A stretch of DNA of 64,000 nt from Clostridia bacterium (GTDB lineage: Bacteria > Bacillota > Clostridia > TANB77 > CAG-465). The notes beneath the pieces were generated by a model that saw only the letters and a list, made by a program, of their open reading frames with translations, ran no database searches and was not told where the DNA came from. The position numbers and the translations under genes are program-made. Positions 1 through 8,533 of the stretch are shown piece by piece; the stretch's first letter is position 1, and every line of letters begins with the position of its first letter. The stretch is taken from the NCBI GenBank assembly GCA_029256705.1, contig JAQSXK010000005.1, forward strand, positions 23,292-87,291. The letters run 5' to 3'.

Positions 1-47
1 TTTAGAAATAAATTATTGATAGAATAACCGTGTTGGAGGTGAACAAC

Positions 48-773
48 TTGAAAAAAATATTACTTGTAGATGATGATATAAAAATATGTGATATAACAAG
101 AAAATATCTTATTCATGCAGGTTATGAAGTAAATATTGCATATAACGGTAGTCAGGCTAAAAAATTATTAGAGACAGAAAGATTTTGTTTCATTATATTT
201 GATGTTATGTTACCAGATACTACAGGTTTTGATTTACTTACTAATTTAAAAGATGGGATGTTTATGACATCGTCTTCTTCTACAGATAAAGATACACCAG
301 TAATTATGCTTACTGCACTTGGACAAACTCAAAATGTTTTAAGAGGGTTAAGAAATGGTGCGGATGATTACATTACAAAACCATTTGAACCTGCAGAACT
401 AATTGAAAGAATTAATGTAATTTTAAAAAGATCTGGAGTATGTTCATCAAATGAAATTTTAATTGGTAATGTTATAATTGATTTATCTAAAAGCGAAGTT
501 AAGTGTAATAATTCTAAAATAATATTTCAAAGAAGAGAATACGATCTTCTAGTTTTTCTATGTAAAAATAAAAATAAAGTATTTTCAAGGGAAGAATTAT
601 TAAATAAAGTATGGACATATGAATACGATTGTAGTGATAGGGCAGTAGATATTTGTATTCAAAGAGTACGCTCTAAATTAAACGAAGCAAATTCAAAAGT
701 AAATATAAAAACAATTTGGGGTGTTGGATATAAATTGGAGTGTGAATTAAATGAAAAGACAGACATTATATAA
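48..773 (+). CDS. OmpR-family DNA-binding response regulator
   Basis: This is a cytoplasmic transcription regulator whose N-terminal receiver is phosphorylated by the kinase encoded next. The receiver shows the acidic pocket (LLVDDD), the phospho-acceptor Asp in FDVMLPD and the conserved Lys in YITKPFEP. A C-terminal winged helix follows and ends in the typical GVGYKLE. The ORF track starts at GTG 30, but that codon lies just upstream of the ribosome site. GGAGG at 35-39 sits 8 nt before a TTG at 48, giving MKKILLVDDD, so I start there. It overlaps the kinase gene by 23 nt. The operon continues into an ABC transporter, so the likely targets are these transport genes (inference, by analogy with Bce-type systems). 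Confidence 0.9.
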   Translation: MKKILLVDDDIKICDITRKYLIHAGYEVNIAYNGSQAKKLLETERFCFIIFDVMLPDTTGFDLLTNLKDGMFMTSSSSTDKDTPVIMLTALGQTQNVLRGLRNGADDYITKPFEPAELIERINVILKRSGVCSSNEILIGNVIIDLSKSEVKCNNSKIIFQRREYDLLVFLCKNKNKVFSREELLNKVWTYEYDCSDRAVDICIQRVRSKLNEANSKVNIKTIWGVGYKLECELNEKTDII

Positions 774-2115
774 AAAAATAGTTATTAGCACATTATGTAT
801 ACTTGTATTAAATGTTTTATCAATACTTTTAATTACCACTTTTCAACTTGAAAAAGTTTCTACGGATATTTATAAAAATGAGATTGATTCAAACTCAGAT
901 TATGCATATAAATTATTCTCAAAAACCATATATTTACCAAATTCTTCAGAAGTTATAAATGATGTTATTGCAGATTATGAAAAACAATTTCCATATAAGA
1001 TTGGTGTTTTGATGAATGGTAAAATTATATACGGAAATTTTGCAACTCAAACCGAGTTAGATAATATGGATCTAGGATATATTAGAAGCGAAAGTGGTAA
1101 ATATTATGCTAAAACATATGATATAACTAGATATGATACACTAGGATATGTAAAGGAGTATGTACAAGTACTTGAAACAAATTATCAACTTGTAATAGCT
1201 AAAAAAATACAACCATTAAATACACAAATGTTAAAAATAATAACAATATCATTCTACGTAACATTTTTAATAACTTCTATAGCATTAGCAATATTGTTGT
1301 TTATTTTTAAAAAAGTTACTGAACCAATTATAAAAATTAGAAATGTGGCTGAACAAGTCGCTGATGGAAATTACAATGAAAAGGTTTATGTAAATTCAAA
1401 AGATGAAATAGAAGATCTAGCAAATGCTATAAATAATATGACAAATAAGTTGAAACAAAATGAAATTTCAAGAGATACGTTTTTAGCTAGTATATCTCAT
1501 GAACTTAGAACACCACTTGCGACATTAAAAGCAAATACAAAAGGAATGCTAGATGGAGTTATACAGAAAAATGAAGTTGATAAATATCTCAAATCTAACG
1601 TAGAAGAAATAGATAGACTTATTATTATGGTCAATGATTTAATTATGGTTTCTACTTTTGAACAAAATAAAAAATTAATTAAAGAACAAGTAGATATTAG
1701 TTTATTAATGTTAAGTGTTATAGAACAAATGGATATAGTAGCAAAAAACAAACAAATTCAAATAGTTAGTAATATAAAAGATAGTATATTAAAAGATGTA
1801 GATAAGCTAAAAATGAAAGAAGTTTTTATCAATGTTATAGATAATGCTATAAAATATTCACCATGTGAATCTACTATTAAAATTGAACTAGAATTAGTAG
1901 AAAGTAAGGTTAATATCAATATTATAGATCAAGGAACAGGATTTAAAATTGAAGATCTTGTTAATGTATTTGAACGTTTTAATAAAGGTGATAAAAGTTC
2001 TGGTTTAGGATTAGGATTATATATAGCTAAAGAGATAATTATAGCACATAATGGTACAATACAAGCGTTTAATAATATAAACTCTTTAGGAGCAACAATA
2101 AAAATTATTATATAA
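751..2115 (+). CDS. Sensor histidine kinase, two membrane spans with HAMP domain
   Basis: A membrane sensor kinase of 454 aa. The first membrane span is at about residues 9-30, an extracellular sensor region of about 130 aa follows, and the second span is at about 162-185. HAMP is next, then the dimerisation/phosphoacceptor box SISHELRTPLATLK and the HATPase boxes: N (VIDNAIKYSP), G1 (DQGTGF), F (FERFNKG) and G2 (GLGLGLYIAKEI). All catalytic boxes look intact. The start overlaps the end of the response regulator, so the two are translationally coupled. The sensor is large, unlike the very short loop of BceS kinases, so the stimulus cannot be inferred. Confidence 0.92.
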   Translation: MKRQTLYKKIVISTLCILVLNVLSILLITTFQLEKVSTDIYKNEIDSNSDYAYKLFSKTIYLPNSSEVINDVIADYEKQFPYKIGVLMNGKIIYGNFATQTELDNMDLGYIRSESGKYYAKTYDITRYDTLGYVKEYVQVLETNYQLVIAKKIQPLNTQMLKIITISFYVTFLITSIALAILLFIFKKVTEPIIKIRNVAEQVADGNYNEKVYVNSKDEIEDLANAINNMTNKLKQNEISRDTFLASISHELRTPLATLKANTKGMLDGVIQKNEVDKYLKSNVEEIDRLIIMVNDLIMVSTFEQNKKLIKEQVDISLLMLSVIEQMDIVAKNKQIQIVSNIKDSILKDVDKLKMKEVFINVIDNAIKYSPCESTIKIELELVESKVNINIIDQGTGFKIEDLVNVFERFNKGDKSSGLGLGLYIAKEIIIAHNGTIQAFNNINSLGATIKIII

Positions 2116-2189
2116 TTTACATTTTGAAATAATTTAGAAACATTTTAGTGGTAAATTTATATTGTAAAATATTAAATGGGGGGAATTTT

Positions 2190-3716
2190 ATGAATTTTAT
2201 GAAAAGAGGTTTTACAAGTATTATTAGAAGACCAGGTAAAACAATAATTTTATTAATTGTGGTTTTTATATTAGGTAATCTAATTGCTGGTGCAATATCT
2301 GTTAAAGAATCTGTTAAAAACACGCAAAAAGTTTTACGAGATAAAATAGGTGCAGTACTATCTATTGAGGTAGATTATGAAAAAATAAATAACTCAGGTA
2401 ATTATGATGTACAAATGAAATCAATTCCAGTTGAAACTATTGATTCAATTGGAAAATCTGAGTATGTAAAATATTATGATTATATTTCAAGAACTTGGCT
2501 TAATAGTTCAACATTAAAAGAATATCGTGATAATAGTCAAGGTGATGGAGAAGTAGGAATTTTTAAAACAAAAATAGCAGCAGGAAGTACTTCTTCTGTT
2601 AGTGGTATAGCAGAGCTAGCTAATTTCAAAATTACGGGTGGTCAAAACCCTAAAATTTCGGATATAGTTCAAGGAAATATAACACTATATACTGGACGTA
2701 CTTTTAATGATGACGAAATTAAAAATAGTAAAACAGCAATATTAATTTCAAAGAATCTTGCTGAACTAAATAATTTAAGTGTAGGTCAAACAATAAAATT
2801 GAAAAAGGAAATATATAAATATATATCAGACACAAATAAAGTGCTTGAGCCTACAATAGCTGAAGTAAAAGAGTTCGAATTTAATATTATAGGAATTTTT
2901 GAACCTGTAAAAAAAGCTAATGTAGATCAAAATGGTGCAGTAACATATGCAATCAATAATTATGACAATATGATATATACAACAAATGCAGCAGTAAATG
3001 CTATAAATCAAAGTGTTAATGATGCTGAAAGAAATGCAAATGGTGAAAGTGGAGTATCATATAATACTATAACTCCAATATTTGTACTTAAGGAACCTTT
3101 AAAAATAGAAGATTTTAAAACAGAAATGACATATCTTTTACCAGAAAACTATAAATTTACAGATAATAGTAGTAGTTTTAATAATATAGCTGCTCCAATG
3201 GAGAATATGGACTGGATTGCATCTATTGTATTATACGTGTCAATTGGTTCAACTTTAATAATTTTAAGTTTATTAATAACATTATTTTTACGCGATAGAA
3301 AACATGAAATTGGAATATACTTATCGCTAGGTGAAAAAAGAAAAAATGTAATATTGCAAATGGTTATGGAAGTTATTTGTATATCTTTTGTTGCTATTAC
3401 ACTTTCGATTTTCTCAGGAAACGTAATATCAAGTATAATGTCACAGCAAATGTTAGAAAATCAAATAATATCTGATAATCAAAATAATATAGAACCTTTA
3501 TATAAGAATTTAATAATGCAAGTACCATCAGAAATTGAAATGCTAGGATTTTCTGCTACACTTACTAATGATGATCTAATGGAAGCATATTCAGTAAAAT
3601 TAGGTTTAAATACAATATTATTATTTTATTTAGTAGGAATGGGTTCAATACTATTGTCAACACTTGTTCCAATAATATATGTTACAAGATTAAATCCCAA
3701 AAAAATTATGATGTAA
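2190..3716 (+). CDS. ABC transporter permease, FtsX/MacB type
   Basis: A 508-aa permease with one N-terminal span, a long extracytoplasmic domain of about 300 aa that resembles the MacB periplasmic core, and three C-terminal spans (IASIVLYVSIGSTLIILSL, then two more). FtsX family signatures include the cytoplasmic loop DRKHEIGIYLSLGE and the ending TRLNPKKIMM. The ORF track begins at 2148, but GGGGGG at 2178-2183 lies 6 nt before ATG 2190, which gives MNFMKRGFTSIIRRPGKT, a typical start for this family. The partner ATPase follows after 12 nt. MacB-like systems export peptides or transmit mechanical signals; the substrate here is unknown. Confidence 0.88.
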   Translation: MNFMKRGFTSIIRRPGKTIILLIVVFILGNLIAGAISVKESVKNTQKVLRDKIGAVLSIEVDYEKINNSGNYDVQMKSIPVETIDSIGKSEYVKYYDYISRTWLNSSTLKEYRDNSQGDGEVGIFKTKIAAGSTSSVSGIAELANFKITGGQNPKISDIVQGNITLYTGRTFNDDEIKNSKTAILISKNLAELNNLSVGQTIKLKKEIYKYISDTNKVLEPTIAEVKEFEFNIIGIFEPVKKANVDQNGAVTYAINNYDNMIYTTNAAVNAINQSVNDAERNANGESGVSYNTITPIFVLKEPLKIEDFKTEMTYLLPENYKFTDNSSSFNNIAAPMENMDWIASIVLYVSIGSTLIILSLLITLFLRDRKHEIGIYLSLGEKRKNVILQMVMEVICISFVAITLSIFSGNVISSIMSQQMLENQIISDNQNNIEPLYKNLIMQVPSEIEMLGFSATLTNDDLMEAYSVKLGLNTILLFYLVGMGSILLSTLVPIIYVTRLNPKKIMM

Positions 3717-3728
3717 GGAGTGAATTAG

Positions 3729-4403
3729 ATGTCAATTATTAAAGTAGATAATATTAGTTATTTTTACCAAGATGGAGATAGTAGAAGATATATATTAAAA
3801 GATATCTCATGTGAGTTTGAAAAAGGAACGTTTTACACTATTTTAGGGGAATCTGGATCAGGAAAAACAACTTTTCTTTCTTTATTAAGTGCGTTAGATG
3901 AACCTAAGTCAGGAAATATATATTATGAAAATACAGATATTAAAACAATAGGTTATGAAGCATATAGAAGAAATAAAATAGGTATAATTTTTCAAAGTTA
4001 TAACTTAATTCCATACATGACAGCAGTAGAAAATATAATGGTTGCTATGAGTATTACAGATAATGAATTACCTAAAGATATTGAAGAAGTTGCATATAAT
4101 TTATTAGACTACATAGGTATAAGTAAATCTAAAGCTAATAGAACGGTAAATAAATTATCTGGAGGTGAGCAGCAAAGAGTAGCTATAGCTAGAGCTTTAG
4201 CTACTAATGTGGATGTAATACTTGCTGATGAACCAACTGGTAATCTTGACGAAGATATGGAAAATGAAATTGTAGAGATATTTAAAAAATTAGCACATGA
4301 ACATAAAAAATGTGTTATAATGGTTACACATTCTAAAGAAATTTCAATTCAAGCAGATAAGACTTTAAGATTACGTAAAGGAGGATTTGTATCAAATGAA
4401 TGA
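3729..4403 (+). CDS. ABC transporter ATP-binding protein (MacB/LolD-like)
   Basis: A 224-aa ATPase that partners the permease just upstream. Every nucleotide-binding motif is present: Walker A GESGSGKT, Q-loop FQSYNLIPYMTAVENI, signature LSGGEQQRVAIARAL, Walker B VILADEPTGNLD and the switch His in VTHS. The order and length fit the LolD/MacB/BceA subfamily. GGAG at 3717-3720 sits 8 nt before the ATG. The stop codon overlaps the start of the PASTA-protein gene, so the two are probably coupled in translation. Confidence 0.93.
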   Translation: MSIIKVDNISYFYQDGDSRRYILKDISCEFEKGTFYTILGESGSGKTTFLSLLSALDEPKSGNIYYENTDIKTIGYEAYRRNKIGIIFQSYNLIPYMTAVENIMVAMSITDNELPKDIEEVAYNLLDYIGISKSKANRTVNKLSGGEQQRVAIARALATNVDVILADEPTGNLDEDMENEIVEIFKKLAHEHKKCVIMVTHSKEISIQADKTLRLRKGGFVSNE

Positions 4404-5685
4404 TTTCTTAAGTCAATTTGAAAATGAAAACTATAAAACAGATAAAAAAAATCAAATTACTAATACAAATTCTAAAAAAGAAACCTCAGGTATTAAGTCC
4501 GATGAACATGAGATAGTTATAGATACTAACTATAATAAAAATAAAACTATAAGATATATAGTTGTAGGAGTTGTAATATTAGTAATTTGTATAATGATAT
4601 TTATAGCATTTCAAATAATTAATAGTGTAAAAGTATTAAATTTTGTAGATAAAGATATATCAGAAGCTAAAACATGGGCGTTAAAAAATAAAATTGAATT
4701 AGATATACAATATGTATTTAATACAAATAAATCAATTAATATGATAATATCACAGGATGTAGAACAAAATACTTCTATACAAAAAGGTAATATAATAACT
4801 GTGACTGTTAGTAAAGGTGCAGATCCAGATGAAAAAATTCAATTACCAGACTTTTCGACAATGTCAACTCTAGAAATAAGAAACTGGATCGAAGAAAATA
4901 AAATTTATAATACTAGTGTTATACAAGAATTTAGTAATGATATTGAGCTAAATAAATATATAAAAAAAGAATATAGAGATATTGCTGTAGATGACAGTAA
5001 CTTCAAAAGAAAAGATTATTTATTGATATATACTTCAAAAGGAAAAGAAGTTGCACAAAAAAATATAACAGTCCCAGATTTTATAAACAAATCAAAAACT
5101 GAAGTTGAAACTTGGGCAAATACAAATAGTATAAATGTTGTATTTACTGAAGTGACATCTACCACAGTAGCTGAAGGTTTAATAATTTCTCAAGATATTT
5201 TAAAAGATACATTAATATCAAAAAATGATAATATGAAATTTAAAATCTCAATAGGAAAAAGTATCAAAGTTCCGGATTTTACAAGTATAACTAAAGATTC
5301 AGCTACTACTGCTGCTCCAGAATTAACTGTTAAAGTACTTTCGAAATATAGTGACACTATACCTTATGGTAAATTAATATCACAATCAGTAAAAGCGAAT
5401 ACATATCTTTCTGGTAAAACTAAAGATGTTACTGTTACATATTCTGAAGGGAGACCATTTATAGATAATTTAGTGGGAAGATTAGAAAAGGATATTGCTC
5501 AATACTTTTATGATTTTAGTCAAAAAGGTGCAAATATTACTTATACTGTCAAATATATTGATTCAAGTAAAGATAAAGGTTCTATAGTATGGTTATCCAT
5601 ATATAATGAATTTGTACCTCTTACTACAAGCATTGAAATACATATTAGTAAAGGTAATTTAACATCTGAAACTACTAAACCATAA
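4396..5685 (+). CDS. Membrane-anchored protein with four PASTA-like repeats
   Basis: A 429-aa protein with a basic, Lys/Asn-rich cytoplasmic N-terminus of about 55 aa, one membrane span (about residues 56-78, VVGVVILVICIMIFIAF) and an extracellular part. That part has about four PASTA-like units, each beginning V/I-x-F or LPDF/VPDF and ending T-V-S-K-G or T-S-K-G. A further C-terminal domain of about 75 aa is unassigned. PASTA units usually bind muropeptide or beta-lactam-like ligands in PrkC kinases and PBPs, but no kinase or PBP domain is present here. The ORF track begins at TTG 4387. I prefer ATG 4396, which is 11 nt after GGAGG, because TTG 4387 is too close to it. The gene overlaps the ATPase gene by 8 nt. 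Its position suggests it senses or assists the ABC system at the cell wall (inference). Confidence 0.8.
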   Translation: MNDFLSQFENENYKTDKKNQITNTNSKKETSGIKSDEHEIVIDTNYNKNKTIRYIVVGVVILVICIMIFIAFQIINSVKVLNFVDKDISEAKTWALKNKIELDIQYVFNTNKSINMIISQDVEQNTSIQKGNIITVTVSKGADPDEKIQLPDFSTMSTLEIRNWIEENKIYNTSVIQEFSNDIELNKYIKKEYRDIAVDDSNFKRKDYLLIYTSKGKEVAQKNITVPDFINKSKTEVETWANTNSINVVFTEVTSTTVAEGLIISQDILKDTLISKNDNMKFKISIGKSIKVPDFTSITKDSATTAAPELTVKVLSKYSDTIPYGKLISQSVKANTYLSGKTKDVTVTYSEGRPFIDNLVGRLEKDIAQYFYDFSQKGANITYTVKYIDSSKDKGSIVWLSIYNEFVPLTTSIEIHISKGNLTSETTKP

Positions 5686-5692
5686 TACGTAA

Positions 5693-5740
5693 ATAGGTAG
5701 ATATATAGAAAACATATATCTACCTATTATTTAGATTTTC
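5693..5740 (+). terminator. Rho-independent terminator of the ABC/PASTA operon
   Basis: A 14-bp perfect stem (ATAGGTAGATATAT with its complement, 5693-5727) begins 8 nt after the PASTA-gene stop and is followed by a T-rich tract. Confidence 0.8.
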
Positions 5741-5759
5741 ATTAAATACTGTCTTTTTG

Positions 5760-5788
5760 TTGAAAAATGTCGCATTTTATGGTATTAT
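5760..5788 (+). promoter_or_regulatory. Sigma-A promoter for the metallo-hydrolase gene
   Basis: TTGAAA and TATTAT are separated by 17 nt. The expected start is near 5795, about 80 nt before the coding start. No other feature lies in the leader. Confidence 0.6.
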
Positions 5789-5873
5789 TAATATATGGTA
5801 TTTAAAATAATTATATGACTAAATAGTTATATATGTAGTATATAAAATAATTTCAATATAAGGAGGCTAAAGC

Positions 5874-6776
5874 ATGAATATAAAAAAATATATACATATA
5901 GTTTTATCTACAATGGTAATACTATTATATATAGTTTTATTTATAGGTCATGAATATATATTTTCTAATGATCTACATGAAAAACAAATTAATAAATATT
6001 CTATAGAGCAAATTAATAAGGAAGATTTAAAAATTCATTTCATTAATGTTGGTCAAGCAGATTGCATATTAATTGAGAAAGGCTATAATTCAATGATTAT
6101 AGATGCAGGAAATGATGAAGATTCTAATTTAGTATTCCGGTATTTAAAAAGACAAAACATCGATAAATTTGATTACGTTATTGGTACACATGCACACCAA
6201 GATCATATAGGTGGTCTCGATGATGTTATAAACAGTTATGATATAGATAACGTTATATTTCCAAAGCAAGTTCATAAAACTAATGTATACAAGTCTTTTA
6301 TTAAAGCTGTAAACGCTAAAGGAATACAATTGCACTCACCAAATGTAGGTGAAACATTTAAATTTGGCAAGGCAACCTTTGAAATTATGGCTCCTAATTC
6401 AATAAAATACGAAAAGTCTAATGATTATTCCATAGTTATTAAATTAACATATGGAGACAATACTTTCTTATTTGCCGGTGATGCTGAATATGTGTCTGAG
6501 TACGAAATGTTAGATAATGAATTAGATATAACTGCAGATTTAATAAAAATTGGGCATCATGGTGGTAGTACTTCTACAAGCAAAGATTTTATAAATAAGG
6601 TAAATCCAAAATATGCAGTTGTTACTTCAGTTAGTAATAAACATGGATATCCCAGTTATAAAATAATATCTAGATTAAGAAATATGGGTATAGAAATATA
6701 TAGAACTAGTGAATATGGCAATATAGTAGTAGCAAGTGATGGCAGAAATATAACTTTTTATACTAATAATAATTAG
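5874..6776 (+). CDS. Membrane-anchored metallo-beta-lactamase-fold hydrolase, ComEC C-domain-like
   Basis: A 300-aa protein with an N-terminal membrane anchor (about residues 7-27) and an extracytoplasmic MBL fold. Metal-binding residues are visible in THAHQDHIGG (HxHxDH), FAGDAE and IGHHGG, the pattern seen in the C-terminal domain of ComEC/Rec2 and in free-standing homologues of Clostridia. ComEC's channel domain is absent. In DNA uptake this domain is thought to degrade the non-transported strand. For the free-standing form the substrate is not known, so I do not claim a competence role. A clear AAGGAGG site precedes the ATG, and it is a single-gene unit with its own promoter and terminator. 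Confidence 0.82.
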   Translation: MNIKKYIHIVLSTMVILLYIVLFIGHEYIFSNDLHEKQINKYSIEQINKEDLKIHFINVGQADCILIEKGYNSMIIDAGNDEDSNLVFRYLKRQNIDKFDYVIGTHAHQDHIGGLDDVINSYDIDNVIFPKQVHKTNVYKSFIKAVNAKGIQLHSPNVGETFKFGKATFEIMAPNSIKYEKSNDYSIVIKLTYGDNTFLFAGDAEYVSEYEMLDNELDITADLIKIGHHGGSTSTSKDFINKVNPKYAVVTSVSNKHGYPSYKIISRLRNMGIEIYRTSEYGNIVVASDGRNITFYTNNN

Positions 6777-6814
6777 GTTATATAGTGTTATATATTAAAG
6801 GTTACATTTTTAAA

Positions 6815-6853
6815 AAATAAAGAGGCATTAATATTGCCTCTTTGTTTTTTATT
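6815..6853. terminator. Bidirectional terminator between convergent genes
   Basis: AAAGAGGCA and TGCCTCTTT form a hairpin at 6819-6843, flanked by T-runs in both directions. It serves the metallo-hydrolase gene (+) and the xer gene (-). Confidence 0.8.
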
Positions 6854-6865
6854 CTAATCAATTAA

Positions 6866-7822
6866 TTATATATTATTTAATGGATTATTATCTATTGCAT
6901 TTTTAACCTCATCACTATCAATGTGTGTGTAAATTTGTGTTGTAGCTATCGTTTCATGGCCTAATACTTGTTGCAGTGCTCGTATGTCTACATGACCATA
7001 TTTATGCATTAAAGTGGCAGCTGTGTGCCTTAGCTTATGTGGAGAAAATTTCTTTGGATCTAGTCCTGCTAACTCGACATATTTCTTAACAATATATTCT
7101 ACCATACGTCTTCCAATTCTTTCGCCTCTTTCAGATAAGAATAAGGCTTCATGATCCTTTATATTATCTTTTGGTCTTACTGATACATATTTAGCAATAG
7201 AAGAGAGGCATACCTTATTTAAATGAACCATACGCTCTTTATTACCTTTACCGATAACATTTAATCTATCTTCTTTAATATGCTTAAAATCTATGTTTAT
7301 GAGCTCTGAAAGTCTAAGTCCACAATTTAAAAATAATGTTAAAATACATAAATCTCTTTCACCAAACTTTTGTTCATTAAATTTAACAGAGTGGAGGAGA
7401 GATACAGATTCTTCTAATGTTAAATATTTAGGAATTCTTTTTTCAAGTTGTGGAGTTTCAAATCCAACTACAGGATTTAAATCTAATTTTTTTCTAACAT
7501 TTGCTAAATAGTTGAAAAATGATTTTAAAGATGCAACTTTACGAGCTCTTGTTGAAGGTTTATTTTTAAATTCTCGATTTAAATATGCTATATAAGTTGT
7601 TAAATTTTCTGTTGTTAAAGTTTTAAAAAATTCTATATTTAAATCTGTAATATCTAAATTTTCAAATTCAGTTACGTCTAATTTATCTTTATATAATTTA
7701 AGCCATCTAAATGAATGTCTTAAATCATAATGATATTCTTTTATGGTATTTTGCGATCTATTTTTGATTCCTGATAGATAATCTAGAAATTCATTGACTA
7801 ATTCTGGCACATCATCAAACAT
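6866..7822 (-). CDS. Tyrosine recombinase, XerC/XerD type
   Basis: A 318-aa site-specific recombinase. The N-terminal SAM-like DNA-binding domain covers about residues 1-100. The catalytic domain carries the full set: Arg in GLRLSELI, Lys in GKGNKER, HKLRH (His262, Arg265), LGHETIATTQ and Tyr298 in YTHI. Length and composition fit chromosome-dimer-resolving Xer proteins rather than long phage integrases, and no phage or transposon genes surround it. AGGAGG lies 8 nt before the ATG. It is transcribed alone from one or two promoters in the long upstream region. I cannot decide between XerC and XerD, so no symbol is given. Confidence 0.9.
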   Translation of the reverse strand: MFDDVPELVNEFLDYLSGIKNRSQNTIKEYHYDLRHSFRWLKLYKDKLDVTEFENLDITDLNIEFFKTLTTENLTTYIAYLNREFKNKPSTRARKVASLKSFFNYLANVRKKLDLNPVVGFETPQLEKRIPKYLTLEESVSLLHSVKFNEQKFGERDLCILTLFLNCGLRLSELINIDFKHIKEDRLNVIGKGNKERMVHLNKVCLSSIAKYVSVRPKDNIKDHEALFLSERGERIGRRMVEYIVKKYVELAGLDPKKFSPHKLRHTAATLMHKYGHVDIRALQQVLGHETIATTQIYTHIDSDEVKNAIDNNPLNNI

Positions 7823-7847
7823 TGAAAAACCTCCTAAATTGTGACGC

Positions 7848-7863
7848 TCTAGAATCGATTTTA
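7848..7863. repeat. Palindromic repeat A, proximal to xer
   Basis: TCTAGAATCGATTTTA. It matches a second copy at 7912-7927 and shares the ATCGAT core. It lies just downstream of the -10 of the proximal xer promoter. Confidence 0.6.
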
Positions 7864-7867
7864 AGCC

Positions 7868-7896
7868 ATTATAGCTAAATAGGTGGTGTAGTTACA
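7868..7896 (-). promoter_or_regulatory. Possible proximal xer promoter
   Basis: On the minus strand, TGTAAC and TATAAT are separated by 17 nt. The -10 is perfect and the -35 is weak. The two 16-bp palindromic repeats bracket this promoter. Confidence 0.4.
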
Positions 7897-7911
7897 TGTC
7901 GTAAAAAACAG

Positions 7912-7927
7912 TCTAAAATCGATTTAT
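7912..7927. repeat. Palindromic repeat B, distal to xer
   Basis: TCTAAAATCGATTTAT. The centre of this copy is 64 bp from that of repeat A, about six helical turns, so both would lie on the same face of the DNA. Confidence 0.6.
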
Positions 7928-8113
7928 ATAATGAAGGGTAAAATTTATATAATTTTAAATAATAAAATAACAAATTCAAAAAAAATAAAAAATCTAAATA
8001 TAAAATTAGTAATAAAGGATAATCATATGTATAAATATTTATTTTTAAATTTAACTGAATTTATATATATGTATAAACTAATTAAATACATGAATTCGAC
8101 TAATCATACATAT

Positions 8114-8142
8114 ATAGTATCATAAAGAGCTTATTTTGTCAA
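8114..8142 (-). promoter_or_regulatory. Distal xer promoter
   Basis: On the minus strand, TTGACA and TACTAT are separated by 17 nt. Transcription would start near 8107 and give a leader of about 285 nt to xer. Confidence 0.6.
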
Positions 8143-8449
8143 TAGGACTTACCCAAATTGCACAAAAATTCTATTTTGCGCAATCATCTGTCGAATTAAA
8201 AGAGGCTCTTACCTCTATCTTCTTGTCGATTTTTTTATTTTGCATATTTCTTTACCTTGATGTTTTTTATTTATATTTTATATATCTTCTATCTTAGGTT
8301 TATTTTAATTATATTCTTATATAATTTTTCGATTTTATATTACTAAATTTTATTTTTTCAATTATTCTTATATTTTACAAATTTTATGAATTTAATGATT
8401 TTTATTATTTTTATATATTCTATCATATACTCCCTTGCATTTTAATATA

Positions 8450-8478
8450 AAAAATGGCCCCTACTTTCGTAGAGGCGA
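8450..8478 (-). terminator. Second terminator of the nuclease-like gene
   Basis: The GC-rich stem GCCTCTAC..GTAGGGGC (minus strand) has one mismatch and is followed by six T. It backs up the hairpin at 8500-8526. Confidence 0.75.
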
Positions 8479-8499
8479 TTATAAGAGGTTGATATATGA

Positions 8500-8526
8500 A
8501 AAACTAAGGGTATAACACCTTAGCTC
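8500..8526 (-). terminator. First terminator of the nuclease-like gene
   Basis: Stem CTAAGG..CCTTAG just after the stop codon, followed by five T on the minus strand. Confidence 0.6.
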
Positions 8527-8533
8527 GGCATGC

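Larger units (their letters stand above)
7823..8533. other. Long AT-rich non-coding region between xer and the nuclease-like gene
   Basis: These 711 bases hold two possible xer promoters, the paired palindromes, an imperfect palindrome TTGCACAAAA..TTTTGCGCAA (about 8158-8182), two TGTCGA(A/T) boxes resembling Spo0A sites (8189-8195, 8224-8230) and, at the right end, two terminators of the nuclease-like gene. From about 8230 to 8445 it is almost pure A+T, and I see nothing else there. The 64-aa ORF at 7931-8125 (+) has no ribosome site and biased Ile/Lys/Tyr/Asn composition, so I do not call it. Confidence 0.6.

Noticed and set aside
30-47. GTG start of the response regulator at 30
   Set aside because: GGAGG at 35-39 lies downstream of this GTG and is correctly spaced for TTG 48.
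7931-8125. 64-aa ORF on the plus strand in the xer upstream region
   Set aside because: No ribosome site, composition is what AT-rich random DNA gives, and a minus-strand promoter overlaps its end.
8385-8450. Possible 22-aa ORF on the minus strand in the AT-rich gap
   Set aside because: Low-complexity Ile/Lys composition and the purine-rich site is too near the ATG.
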